Positions 29,830-37,932 of a stretch of 45,407 bases of DNA are shown in pieces; position 1 is the stretch's first letter, and every line of letters starts with the position of its first letter. The DNA lies in IMG/VR virus record IMGVR_UViG_3300045930_000266, positions 1 to 45,407 of that record; one strand, given 5' to 3'. Source of the DNA: a virus. A model generated the notes under the pieces. The model had not been told where the DNA came from. It did not search any database and saw only the letters and a list, made by a program, of their open reading frames with translations. Made by a program: the position numbers and the translations under genes.

Positions 29830-30098
29830 GACTGGCGACCTCCGTAGCTCGAACCGTCCGAGAAGGTGACGAGTCCGTAGACCGAGGACTTCTTCGCTTC
29901 GGCTCGCGCGGTGCAAGCGAAGGCGACGTCGTTCCACGCTGAGCGAAGCTCGGAGGTCGCGTTCCCCGCGTCGCTCTCGGAGTAGAAGACCCCGCGGGCG
30001 AGGAAGTAGAGATCCGAGGCTTCCGCTTCGGTCTTCGCTTCCGCGACTTGCGCGGCGAGGGAGAGGAGGAGATCGGCTGAGGTCTGGGTGGAGGTCAT
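29826..30098 (-). CDS. Hypothetical helical protein, 90 aa, first gene of island 2
   Basis: ATG 30098 lies six bases after a -10 box, so upstream in-frame starts are rejected. The sequence is MTSTQTSADLLLSLAAQVAE followed by helices (DLYFLARGVFYSESDAGNAT; SAWNDVAFACTARAEAKK) and a short polar tail. It looks like a small helical bundle. Expression should follow the GGTACTTGAC regulon. Confidence 0.65.
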   Translation of the reverse strand: MTSTQTSADLLLSLAAQVAEAKTEAEASDLYFLARGVFYSESDAGNATSELRSAWNDVAFACTARAEAKKSSVYGLVTFSDGSSYGGRQS

Positions 30099-30104
30099 GA
30101 CTTC

Positions 30105-30138
30105 AGTAAAGCATCTCCTCGTGACGTCGTCAAGTACC
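30105..30138 (-). promoter_or_regulatory. Leaderless promoter of the GGTACTTGAC family, copy 4
   Basis: Minus strand: GGTACTTGAC (30138-30129), -35 TTGACG, 17 bases, -10 TTTACT (30110-30105), GAAGTC, then ATG 30098. A second partial copy, TACTTGTC, lies just upstream (about 30142-30149). Confidence 0.75.
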
Positions 30139-30158
30139 GTCGACAAGTATCGGGAAAG

Positions 30159-30172
30159 TCCCTGGTCAGGGG
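30159..30172. promoter_or_regulatory. Operator-like CCCTGGTCAGGG, site 2
   Basis: TCCCTGGTCAGGGG; the 12-mer at 30160-30171 is palindromic except for the central bases. It is the reverse-complement form of the site at 21900, and lies in a divergent region between promoter copy 4 and the tail terminator gene. Confidence 0.45.
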
Positions 30173-30199
30173 ATACATATCGGGATCATACGAGTCGAC

Positions 30200-30205
30200 T
30201 ACGAT
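30200..30205 (+). promoter_or_regulatory. Candidate leaderless -10 for the tail terminator gene
   Basis: TACGAT in ACTACGATCC, nine bases before ATG 30215. Same core as before the portal and holin-like genes. No clear -35. Confidence 0.35.
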
Positions 30206-30214
30206 CCTCGTTCG

Positions 30215-30667
30215 ATGGCGATCTCAGACCTCCTCGAATCCCTTCTCGCTGAGGCGATGACTTGGGTCCCCGATGCCGAACGGAACTACGTAGCTCACGG
30301 ACGACCCGCGGCGGATTGCGATTCCCTCGTCGTCTGGACGGAGACGATCACCGCGACGCGTCCGCATAAGGCGGTCTGTCAGATCGAGTCGAAGTGGACC
30401 GTTCACGTCTCGCGGTTCAAGTGCGTTCCGACGCTCGATGACAACGGGAACGCGCTTCCCGCTCAGGAGTACGAAGACTCCGCGCTCGACCTCGCGAACG
30501 AGGGTGAAGCGATCTGGTATGGAGCCATCGGAGCATGGGCGGACGGGACGCTCTTCGATGGCGCGATCGGCTGTACGGAGATTGACTTCACTCAGGGTCT
30601 CTCCGTGATCGAACCGCAAGGCGGGATGGGCGGATGGGATCTCGTCCTCGTCGTCTCGCTTCCGTAG
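30215..30667 (+). CDS. Tail terminator protein
   Basis: A 150-residue protein between connector and tail chaperone, the usual place. It starts MAISDLLESLLAEAMTWVPD, has a beta core (CDSLVVWTETITATRPHKAV; CQIESKWTVHVSRFKCVPTL), a helix (ALDLANEGEAIWYGAIGAWA) and ends GGMGGWDLVLVVSLP. The strand-helix-strand order with a D-x-x-x-V-W start and a closing G-W-x-L-x-V strand fits actinophage tail terminators, which cap the tail tube. Assigned mainly from position and layout. Confidence 0.7.
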   Translation: MAISDLLESLLAEAMTWVPDAERNYVAHGRPAADCDSLVVWTETITATRPHKAVCQIESKWTVHVSRFKCVPTLDDNGNALPAQEYEDSALDLANEGEAIWYGAIGAWADGTLFDGAIGCTEIDFTQGLSVIEPQGGMGGWDLVLVVSLP

Positions 30668-30684
30668 TGTGCAAGTCAACCGAG

Positions 30685-30697
30685 AGCAAGGGGTGAG
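30685..30697 (+). repeat. AGCAAGGGGTGAG ribosome-site repeat, copy 2
   Basis: An exact 13-mer three bases before ATG 30701 of the tail chaperone. Other copies: 4391-4403 and 37918-37930. Confidence 0.6.
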
Positions 30698-30700
30698 GTA

Positions 30701-31141
30701 ATGGGAGTCGAGTTTCTGAAGTTCAATCCGGACGGAACGGTCGCGGTCGTTCTCATCTCGAAGACGGTCACGCTTCGACGTCCGACGATGGGGGAGTTCA
30801 TCGAGCTTCGCGAACGGCTCGAAGCGTTCGAGGATGAGTCCGCTCCGCTCGCTCGTGAAGTGAACGCGCTCATCGTCGAGGGACGAACGCTGAACACTGT
30901 CGAGGAGCGGACGTCGGACCGGGCGAACGAAGTCGCGGATCTCATCCGGAAGAAGAGTCGAGAAGTCCGGGCGATGGGCGAGAAGACGCGCGTCGAGTTC
31001 CTCACAGCGACACTTCAGACGCTCGACAAGAAGAAGGAAGACCCGAACCCCGACGACTTCCCCGCGGAGGTCTTCGGAGACTGGGTCGCGGATCTCATCG
31101 AACACTGGCGCTCGCGCCCTACGGTCCCTGGCGAAAGCTAG
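30701..31141 (+). CDS. Tail assembly chaperone, first frame
   Basis: A 146-residue protein just before the tape measure frames, the position of the gpG-type chaperone. It starts MGVEFLKFNPDGTVAVVLIS and has the helical FIELRERLEAFEDESAPLA, then a Glu/Lys-rich C-terminus. A frame-1 extension (31180-31455) with no stop back through this gene is compatible with a -1 ribosomal shift making a longer gpGT form. No classic slippery heptamer is seen in the last 40 codons. Confidence 0.75.
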   Translation: MGVEFLKFNPDGTVAVVLISKTVTLRRPTMGEFIELRERLEAFEDESAPLAREVNALIVEGRTLNTVEERTSDRANEVADLIRKKSREVRAMGEKTRVEFLTATLQTLDKKKEDPNPDDFPAEVFGDWVADLIEHWRSRPTVPGES

Positions 31142-31179
31142 AGCCAGGGGAACCCCGAACCGAACCTCTCCTCCCCGGA

Positions 31180-31455
31180 GTGAAAGGGGAGGTCTATTCG
31201 CTCTTCGCTTCGGCGGGAGAGCGCGGCGTGACTCCGCCCGAGGTCCGAGCGTTAGAGATCTGGGAGGTCGCGGCGTTCTTCGGCGTCGGGCTCGACCGTT
31301 CCGGGAACGATGATCCGACAGCGTCGGTCGTCGGGAAGCGGTTCAGCGAAGGCGGGATCGACCCGAACGTCTTGAACCGCGCGCGGCGAGCGATGGGCCA
31401 GGACGCTCCCGACGTCGAGCTACGGTCCTACCACTACCGGATGGGCGTCCTTTAG
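31180..31455 (+). CDS. Tail assembly chaperone, second frame
   Basis: A 91-residue frame from GTG 31180: KGEVYSLFASAGERGVTPPE, WEVAAFFGVGLDRSG and a basic end. It lies at -1 relative to the first frame, and the in-frame sequence between 31081 and 31180 contains no stop. It may be made by frameshift as the C-terminus of a gpGT protein, or start separately at the GTG after TCCCCGGAG. Confidence 0.65.
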   Translation: MKGEVYSLFASAGERGVTPPEVRALEIWEVAAFFGVGLDRSGNDDPTASVVGKRFSEGGIDPNVLNRARRAMGQDAPDVELRSYHYRMGVL

Positions 31456-31464
31456 GATCGGCGC

Positions 31465-34400
31465 GTGAGCGGACTCGAAGATCGTCTGAGCCTCGACATC
31501 TCCGAAGCTCTGTCGGCGGTCTCACAACTAGAGAGCGCGTTCGTCTCCGCGGCGAAGACGGCTCAGGAGTCCTTCGAGGCGGCGGTTACCTCGATCGAGC
31601 TTCCCGATCTGACCCTCGACTTCGAGGCGAACGTCGACGAGGTCACTCCGGCGATCGACGAGGCGATCGCTTCGGCGGATACCGATATCACCCTCGACCC
31701 CGACGCGGGTCAATTGACGTTCGCGATCGACGAGGCGATCTCGTCGGCGGACTCCGAGGTCGAGGTAACGGCGGACATCACAGAAGCGGCGGCGGCTCTC
31801 GACTCCCTGTCGGATACGACCGTCGCGATCGAGGTCGATACGACCGGGATCGACGAGGCGGCAGCTTCACTAGGGGACGTCGCGGCGGCGGGCTCTGCGG
31901 CGGGACAAGGCGGACAAGAGGCGGCGGCGGGGATCGGTCAGGCGAACGCGGCGGCGGCGATCGCGGGCGGGGAGTTCAGTCGAGCGACCGGGATCCTCGA
32001 AGGGTTCGGGGCTCGGGGCGCGGCGGCGGCGGGAGTGATCGGCGTCCTCACGATCGCGGGGAAAGAGTTCTTCGACGCGGGGCTCGCTTCGAGGTCGGCG
32101 ACCGAGCGGTTCAATCTGTCGCTAGGTGAGTTCGCTGACAACGTGAACCGGATCGACGTCGGCGGTCTGAACGAGGATCTTCAGACCCTCGGGGTCCGTC
32201 TCGGTTCCGACGACGAAGCTCTTCAGAACGCGGCGGCGAACATCTTCGAGCTAGGCCGATCCTCCCAGATCGCGGAGCCTCAGATCGCGGACGCGACGGA
32301 GAACATCATCGCTCTCGCGGCTCGGGCGGTAGCTCTGAAGCCTTCGCTTGGGGACGTCGGAGACGCGGCTCAGGGGCTCACGACGGCTCTCGCTCGTGGC
32401 GGTCGGTTCCTCGCGAACTACAACGTCTCGCTATCGACGGCGGAGATCAATGCTCGGGCGTTCGCGAATACCGGGAAGACCATCGCGTCGGATCTGACGG
32501 TCGCGGAGAAGTCCTTCGCGGGCGCTCAGCTTGCGGTCGAGAAGCTCGGGGGATCCCTCTCGACCGATATCAACGAGGGTGCGGACAATATCGCTTTCAA
32601 GTTCCGAGCGATCCGGGGTGAGTTCGAGGAGACCCTCGACACTCTCGGCGAGCCTCTCCTCGACCCGTTGCTCGCGGCGGCGGAAGCGGCTCAGCCTTCG
32701 CTCACGGCTCTCGCTGCGGTCTTCGGGGAGATCCTCGCGTCGCTTGCTCCGCTCGCGGACGACCCTCTCTCCGGGCTTCAGCCAGCGATGGCGGGTCTCG
32801 TACCTCTGGCTCAGGCTCTCGGAGGCGCGCTCGACGTCGTCGCGGGGATCCTCGACATCATCCCGGATCCTCTGAAGGCGGCGGTCGTCGGGTTCGTGGC
32901 ATTGAACGCGGCTCTCCGCGCGCTCGCCGCGACGAAGGTAGCGACGAACCTCATCTCGTCCGCTTCGGCTCTCGAACGGATGAGAGGTCTCGCGGGTCCC
33001 GCGGCGGTAGGGATCCTCGGGATCGGAGCGGCGATCTCGTTCGTAAACAGTCAAGTCGAGGAAGGCGAGCAGAACGTCTCGGACTTCCTCGCTCCGTTCG
33101 TCGAGACCGGTCAGTCGGTCCAGTCCATCGAGGAACTAGAGCGGGCTCTCTCGGAAGTGACAGCTACCGCGGTCGCGAACCGGGAAGCTCTCGCGGGGAA
33201 CAGAGGCGGACTCTTCGGCGACTTCTTCGAGAAGGGCCAGTCAAGGGACTTCGAGTCCGCGGCGGTAGGGCTCGAATCCATCGCTCGCGCGGAGACGGCT
33301 CTTATCACTCAGGCGCGCAACCTTCAGACGAGCTTCGGTCTCTCATCGGAGGCGGCTCTCGATCTGGCTCGTCGAGGAGACGACGTCGTCGCGGCGTTCA
33401 TCGAGCAGAACGCGGCGCTCGACCCGTACCTCCGAGGTCTCGCGGAAGCGGCTCGGGCGACCGATGAGTTCTGGCTCGCGGCGTCGGCGGGCGCGCTCAG
33501 CGCGGCGGACATTCAGGAGCAAGCGACCTCGCTCGGGATCACGTTCGAGGATCTCGCCGCGGACGTCTCCGAGGCTCGTCAACCGGTGATCGACTTCGCG
33601 AATCAAGTCATCGAGTCCCTCCCCGGAGCGTCCGAGGCTCTCGCCGAATTGAACGAGAAGGGGTCGGTCTCGCTTCAGAGCTTCCTAGACACCTTCACGA
33701 CGAAGACTCTCGAAGCCGCGCAATTCGTCGGGAACATTCGGGCTCTCGTCGATCGTGGCGCGACCGATCTCGCGGCGGAGATCCAAGGTCAGGGAGCGGA
33801 AGCGGGCGCGGCTCTCGCGGCGGAAGCGGCTCGTCTCACGGACGCGGAGCTAGCGAAGGCGGAGGAGAACATCGACCGGATCCGGACGATCCGAGCGAAC
33901 AACGCGGCGGACCTTCAGGGGATCGCGGACGATCTGAACGGCGGGATCCAGCTTCGTCAACAGGCGGCGGGCGAGGAGCTAGGGAAGCAGCTTGAACTAA
34001 TCCCCGGACAAGTCGACGCGAAGGCGGAAGCGGCGGGCGGGGAGATCGGTACGGCTCTCGCTGAGGGGACAGTGAATTCGATCCTCGGGTCGGCGGAGTT
34101 CGAGGCTCTCCCGGACGACCTCGCGGTGATCGGCGTCGAGGCGGGAGGCGCGCTCGTCGGCGGAGTCGCGGAAGGGATCGAGACTCAGACGACGGCTCTT
34201 CTCGATCCGGTGATCCGACGACTGAAGGACGAGACGAAGCGGATCCTCGAAGACGTCTTCCTCATCTCGTCTCCGTCGAGGCTCACTCAGGAGATCGGCG
34301 AGCTTGTCGCGGAAGGCTTCGTCGTCGGGCTCGCTGACATCGAGGGAGCGGCGGACGTCGTCGACCCGATCATCTCGAAGATGGACAAGCTGAAGCTCGG

Positions 34401-34857
34401 AGCGGAGGATCTAGCGAAGGCGACCGGTAGCTCCGTCGAGGAGATCGTCGCTTCGCTCGACGCGCTCGGAGCGGCAGAGAAGGAGATCACTCCCGACGAG
34501 CTAATCGACATCGGGAAAGCGGTCGACGCGCTCGGAGGTTCCAAGGGAGTGAAGGCTCTTCAGGACGTCCTAGCGAAGCAAGTCTCCGCGGCGTTCGGCG
34601 GGCTCGACGCGAAGGCGATCGAGGCGGTCGTCTCGAAGCTGAACACTCAGGCGGCGCTCTCACGCGTGACGTCGATCGTCGGCGTGACCCCGAGCGTCCC
34701 GACTCCGTTCGAGACGAACGTCGTCAAGGGTGCGGACTCGTCGGCTCCGAACGTCACGATCAATCAGACGCTCACTCCTCCTCCTGAGGCGACACCTTTC
34801 GAGATGGCGATCCTCACGGCTCAGGCGGCGGGATGGGTTCTTCAGGGGGTGCAGTGA
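31465..34857 (+). CDS. Tape measure protein
   Basis: An 1130-residue Ala-rich helical protein, the longest gene here, following the chaperone frames. Starts GTG 31465. Features: an N-terminal repeat of ITLDP/VTADITEAAAAL-type strand-helix units (residues 50-115), a Gly/Ala hinge, the hydrophobic GARGAAAAGVIGVLTIAGKE, and a second hydrophobic stretch (AAVVGFVALNAALRALAATK, then GPAAVGILGIGAAISFVNSQ). The C-terminus has IKSPSR-like LISSPSRLTQEIGELVAEGF, VVGLAD, a common tape-measure end motif. It sets tail length and passes DNA through the membrane. No peptidase domain was seen. Confidence 0.9.
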   Translation: MSGLEDRLSLDISEALSAVSQLESAFVSAAKTAQESFEAAVTSIELPDLTLDFEANVDEVTPAIDEAIASADTDITLDPDAGQLTFAIDEAISSADSEVEVTADITEAAAALDSLSDTTVAIEVDTTGIDEAAASLGDVAAAGSAAGQGGQEAAAGIGQANAAAAIAGGEFSRATGILEGFGARGAAAAGVIGVLTIAGKEFFDAGLASRSATERFNLSLGEFADNVNRIDVGGLNEDLQTLGVRLGSDDEALQNAAANIFELGRSSQIAEPQIADATENIIALAARAVALKPSLGDVGDAAQGLTTALARGGRFLANYNVSLSTAEINARAFANTGKTIASDLTVAEKSFAGAQLAVEKLGGSLSTDINEGADNIAFKFRAIRGEFEETLDTLGEPLLDPLLAAAEAAQPSLTALAAVFGEILASLAPLADDPLSGLQPAMAGLVPLAQALGGALDVVAGILDIIPDPLKAAVVGFVALNAALRALAATKVATNLISSASALERMRGLAGPAAVGILGIGAAISFVNSQVEEGEQNVSDFLAPFVETGQSVQSIEELERALSEVTATAVANREALAGNRGGLFGDFFEKGQSRDFESAAVGLESIARAETALITQARNLQTSFGLSSEAALDLARRGDDVVAAFIEQNAALDPYLRGLAEAARATDEFWLAASAGALSAADIQEQATSLGITFEDLAADVSEARQPVIDFANQVIESLPGASEALAELNEKGSVSLQSFLDTFTTKTLEAAQFVGNIRALVDRGATDLAAEIQGQGAEAGAALAAEAARLTDAELAKAEENIDRIRTIRANNAADLQGIADDLNGGIQLRQQAAGEELGKQLELIPGQVDAKAEAAGGEIGTALAEGTVNSILGSAEFEALPDDLAVIGVEAGGALVGGVAEGIETQTTALLDPVIRRLKDETKRILEDVFLISSPSRLTQEIGELVAEGFVVGLADIEGAADVVDPIISKMDKLKLGAEDLAKATGSSVEEIVASLDALGAAEKEITPDELIDIGKAVDALGGSKGVKALQDVLAKQVSAAFGGLDAKAIEAVVSKLNTQAALSRVTSIVGVTPSVPTPFETNVVKGADSSAPNVTINQTLTPPPEATPFEMAILTAQAAGWVLQGVQ

Positions 34858-35318
34858 TGGCGGTCGAAGCCGACGAGACTTGCGCGGGAACCTTCGAGCT
34901 TGTCACGCGCTCGATCGTCGTCGGCGACGGGACCGACTACGCCTTCGACGGAGCGGTCTCCGGGATCGGCGTTCCCGAGGTCCGGAATAACGACGTCGAC
35001 AAGGGTCACGGAGACGGGGCGATCACTCAGCATGACTTCTACCAGACCCGACCGATCACGATCCCGATCTCGATCGCTCCCGCTCCCGGCGAATCCGTGA
35101 CGCGCGCGCAGATCTGGCAACGCTGGCTGACCCTGAAGGCGGCATGGGCGAAGAGCTACGACGTCGACCTCGAACTAGTTCACACGGAGGTCGGGTTCAC
35201 GACCTCGTACTTCGGTCGACCGAACGGGGTCGCTCTCGATGATTCGCTCTGGCGGCGAGGGATGCCGGTTCTTCGGGTCCTCCTCGGGTTCCGGTGCGGG
35301 GACCCTGCCGAATACTAG
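34857..35318 (+). CDS. Distal tail (Dit-like) minor tail protein
   Basis: A 153-residue protein starting inside the tape-measure stop (TGATG). It is beta rich: CAGTFELVTRSIVVGDGTDY, VSGIGVPEVRNNDVDKGHGD, then FYQTRPITIPISIAPAPGES, and a helix (QIWQRWLTLKAAWAKSYDVD). The D-x-x-x-x-G-H-G-D and beta-sandwich order agree with actinophage minor tail proteins placed after the tape measure, equivalent to the Dit hub N-domain. Assigned by pattern and position. Confidence 0.7.
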   Translation: MAVEADETCAGTFELVTRSIVVGDGTDYAFDGAVSGIGVPEVRNNDVDKGHGDGAITQHDFYQTRPITIPISIAPAPGESVTRAQIWQRWLTLKAAWAKSYDVDLELVHTEVGFTTSYFGRPNGVALDDSLWRRGMPVLRVLLGFRCGDPAEY

Positions 35319-35329
35319 ACTCGGTCGAG

Positions 35330-35599
35330 ATGGGGAGAAGCGGGGAGCGGTGTATCCGATGCGGACGCTCGGGCTTCCGTCGCTACGTCCGTCGCTATTG
35401 GGATGGGGCGCTCGTCTGTCCCGGTTGCGCGGTCGAGCTATCGGCTCGCTTCGACGCTCAGGACTCGTGGCCACAAGAGGGAAGGAAGGACATCCTCGAT
35501 GGGGAAGATCTTCGACGAGACGGGACGCGTGATGAACCCCGACGATCTCCGCTCGATCACGATCGGCGGACGGGCTGGTCTTCGGAAGGTAACGGATGA
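35330..35599 (+). CDS. Zinc-ribbon-start protein, overlapping the next gene
   Basis: ATG 35330 gives an 89-residue frame. Its first 55 residues are convincing (MGRSGERCIRCGRSGFRRYV with CIRC, then CPGCAVELSARF), a zinc ribbon. From 35499 it overlaps another frame by 101 bases and becomes Arg/Asp-rich (EDLRRDGTRDEPRRSPLDHD), which looks less coding. The ribbon may be a real gene with a lengthened end, or part of a shifted fusion with the next gene. Confidence 0.5.
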   Translation: MGRSGERCIRCGRSGFRRYVRRYWDGALVCPGCAVELSARFDAQDSWPQEGRKDILDGEDLRRDGTRDEPRRSPLDHDRRTGWSSEGNG

Positions 35600-35714
35600 G
35601 TCGACGGAGCTAGCGAGGATCACTCGTACCGAGTCCGACTCGGGGTCAGTATTGGACATCACGCCGAAGACGGTCGACTTCGATCTCGTCGGACGCGTCG
35701 TCGAGGAGGACTGA
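35499..35714 (+). CDS. Small hypothetical tail-region protein, 71 aa
   Basis: ATG 35499 with AGGGAAGGAAGG upstream. MGKIFDETGRVMNPDDLRSI, then a mixed helix-strand end (ARITRTESDSGSVLDITPKT). Overlaps the previous frame at +1. Its own ribosome site and normal composition favour it as the real gene in the overlap. Function unknown. Confidence 0.6.
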   Translation: MGKIFDETGRVMNPDDLRSITIGGRAGLRKVTDESTELARITRTESDSGSVLDITPKTVDFDLVGRVVEED

Positions 35715-35718
35715 AGCT

Positions 35719-36168
35719 ATGGGTTCGATGCTCTGCCTGAGGACGCTCGAAGATGTTCTCGACGCGACTCAGCTAGCGGTCAACGTCCCGTCTGACACTT
35801 GGAAGCTCGCGCTCTTCGACGACTCCCTGACGATCGACGTCGAGACGTTCACGGCGTACGGGGTCGCTCCGTTCAATGCGGGCGAAGCGTCGGGCGGCGG
35901 ATACTCAGCGGGCGGCGCGACGTTCGTCCCGACGTGGGCGATCCAGTCCGGTCAACAGAGGCTCAGATGGAACAGTCCGCCCGTCTCGATCCTGAACGTG
36001 ACCGACGACTTCCGTTACCTCTTGCACTACGACGACACTCTCGCGGGGAATAACGCTCTCTACGTCTGCGATCTCGGAGGGGTGATCCAAGCGGTCGCGG
36101 AGACGGTGAACTTCACTCCGGGCGCTAACGGATGGTGGCGTCTGCGCGGGCTCCGAGCTTCGTCGTGA
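35719..36168 (+). CDS. Beta-rich minor tail protein, 149 aa
   Basis: Starts ATG 35719 (or 35728). The sequence is beta-rich and Gly-rich: LAVNVPSDTWKLALFDDSLT, VAPFNAGEASGGGYSAGGAT, then QQRLRWNSPPVSILNVTDDF and VICDLGG-like LYVCDLGGVIQAVAETVNF. The pattern is like the short virion proteins after the Dit in actinophage tails, but without a family name. It overlaps the next gene's GTG start. Confidence 0.6.
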   Translation: MGSMLCLRTLEDVLDATQLAVNVPSDTWKLALFDDSLTIDVETFTAYGVAPFNAGEASGGGYSAGGATFVPTWAIQSGQQRLRWNSPPVSILNVTDDFRYLLHYDDTLAGNNALYVCDLGGVIQAVAETVNFTPGANGWWRLRGLRASS

Positions 36169-37919
36169 CGGTAAACGTCTTCCCCGAGACGCTCGATCTC
36201 GGCATCGAGGACGAGACCCCGCGCGGCATCGCGACCCCGATCGACCTCTTCATCGAGCCTGCCGACTTCGGATGGGAGGAGAACCCGAACGGACGTCCCG
36301 TCGACGTCGAGGTCGGAGGCTCCGTCGTCCCTCCCGAGCTTCTCCCTCCGCTTGGCAATTGGTATGCGGAGATCCGGGATCTGAACGGCGGCTTCTATTC
36401 GACGCTGACCGATCCGTTCACGATCACAAAGATTCGATGGGAGCTAAACGGGACGGGCGGCGGGACGCTCTCCGGTCCGATCCTCGACCCCGGTCTCGTC
36501 GACGCGCTCTTCGATGATGCGGGGAACCTGATCGACGGGCGAGAGATCCAAGTCGGACGCGACGACCTCGGGGTCCTCTATCACTTCGTACCGTCCCCGC
36601 GCGCGAACCCTCGGACGTTGGAGGTCGAAGGCTTCGGACCGTTCTTCCATCTGACGAAGAAGTACGTCGGTCGGAACGACGAGCCTCCCGACCTCATCGT
36701 GAACGGTCACTTCGACGTCGATATCTCGGGATGGTCGGCGGTCGGTACGACGTCGGCATCGTGGGAGCCTCTCCCGGACGACGACCTCGGACCGGGTCAA
36801 GTCGCGCTCACCGCGACGACGGCGGGGAATAACTACTTCGAGCAGATCGTCGATATCCCCGCGCTTCCCGATGCAACCTTTATCTGGCTCGAAGGGGCGA
36901 TAAAGCTCGACGCGGCGGTCGACGTCCGAGATCTCGCGACGTCGGGGCGCGCGCTCTGGACGGTCTGGACGGATCCGACCGGAGCAACGGTGATATGGCA
37001 GCAAGGCGTCTCTCCGGACTGGCGGCGGACCGGTGACGTTCAGAGGCTCTCGACGAAGATCTTCGTTCCCGCTTCTCAGGCGGCGAAGATGCGCGTCCGT
37101 CTCTACGCTCCGCTCGGGCTCGTTCGTTACGCGGCGATCGAAGCTCGACGGGAGGAGCGTCTCGTCTGCGATGGCTCTCCCGCGGTCATCATCTCCTGTC
37201 TCGTCGCTCACGCTCAGGACACCGGTCTAGAGAAGACGTTCGTCAATATCGGGATGGACACTTCACGCGGCGAGGGGACCGTCTCGATCAATCGTCATTA
37301 CAAGTACGCGGAGGCGGCGAACATCGCGAGCGCGTGTCAGGAGATGGCTTCGCTTCAGGGAGGCGTCGACTTCCTCGTCGAGACTCCGGCGACGAACGAC
37401 CGGACGGTCTTCACGATGGAGCGGACCGGATGGGATCCGGGAGCGGAGAAGGTCACGCTCTCATGGGGTGACAATCTGAACGGCTGGGATTGGACTTGGA
37501 ACCCGGCGAAGCGCGCGGATCGAGGTCGGGTTCAGGGACGCGGCTCGGGTGACGAAGTGACCGAAGCTCACTACGACGACCCGGAGTCCGATCTCGGATG
37601 GGAGTTCGTGAGGCGCGCGACGATCGAGGGGACTCCGAATCCTCAGCTTCAGGCGGAGGGGCTCGGGCGTACGTTCAAGCGTCCGCTCACGATCTCGGCG
37701 TCGGTCCGTCGTACCGCGACCTTCGACGTCGCGGACAACCTTCGGACGACGGGCGGTCGTAATGGGGCTCTGCTCCCCGGTCGGCTCGTCGACGTCGAGA
37801 TCGACCACGGACCGGTTCACGTCTCCGAGGAGTTCAAGATCCTGACGGCGTCGTTCACTCCGGAGACCGAGGTCGTCGAGCTAGAGCTAATCCCGGTCGC
37901 GACACTCGTCGACGAATAG
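36165..37919 (+). CDS. Tail hub/minor tail protein with inserted carbohydrate-binding-like domain
   Basis: A 584-residue protein from GTG 36165. The N-terminus has GNWYAEIRDLNGGFYSTLTD, TKIRWELNGTGGGTLSGPIL and VGRDDLGVLYHFVPSPRANP, as in Gp37/Gp27-like hub proteins (tail baseplate). Residues about 185 to 340 are a separate beta-sandwich of CBM type (LIVNGHFDVDISGWSAVGTT, VALTATTAGNNYFEQIVDIP, LYAPLGLVRYAAIEARREER). The C-terminal hub part resumes (FVNIGMDTSRGEGTVSINRH; YAEAANIASACQEMASLQGG; WDWTWNPAKRADRGRVQGRG). The inserted domain is the best candidate here for sugar-based receptor binding. Confidence 0.75.
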   Translation: MTVNVFPETLDLGIEDETPRGIATPIDLFIEPADFGWEENPNGRPVDVEVGGSVVPPELLPPLGNWYAEIRDLNGGFYSTLTDPFTITKIRWELNGTGGGTLSGPILDPGLVDALFDDAGNLIDGREIQVGRDDLGVLYHFVPSPRANPRTLEVEGFGPFFHLTKKYVGRNDEPPDLIVNGHFDVDISGWSAVGTTSASWEPLPDDDLGPGQVALTATTAGNNYFEQIVDIPALPDATFIWLEGAIKLDAAVDVRDLATSGRALWTVWTDPTGATVIWQQGVSPDWRRTGDVQRLSTKIFVPASQAAKMRVRLYAPLGLVRYAAIEARREERLVCDGSPAVIISCLVAHAQDTGLEKTFVNIGMDTSRGEGTVSINRHYKYAEAANIASACQEMASLQGGVDFLVETPATNDRTVFTMERTGWDPGAEKVTLSWGDNLNGWDWTWNPAKRADRGRVQGRGSGDEVTEAHYDDPESDLGWEFVRRATIEGTPNPQLQAEGLGRTFKRPLTISASVRRTATFDVADNLRTTGGRNGALLPGRLVDVEIDHGPVHVSEEFKILTASFTPETEVVELELIPVATLVDE

Positions 37920-37930
37920 CAAGGGGTGAG
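37918..37930 (+). repeat. AGCAAGGGGTGAG ribosome-site repeat, copy 3
   Basis: An exact 13-mer two bases before ATG 37933. Its first bases overlap the tail hub stop codon (TAG). Same spacing to the start codon as copy 1. Confidence 0.6.
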
Positions 37931-37932
37931 AG

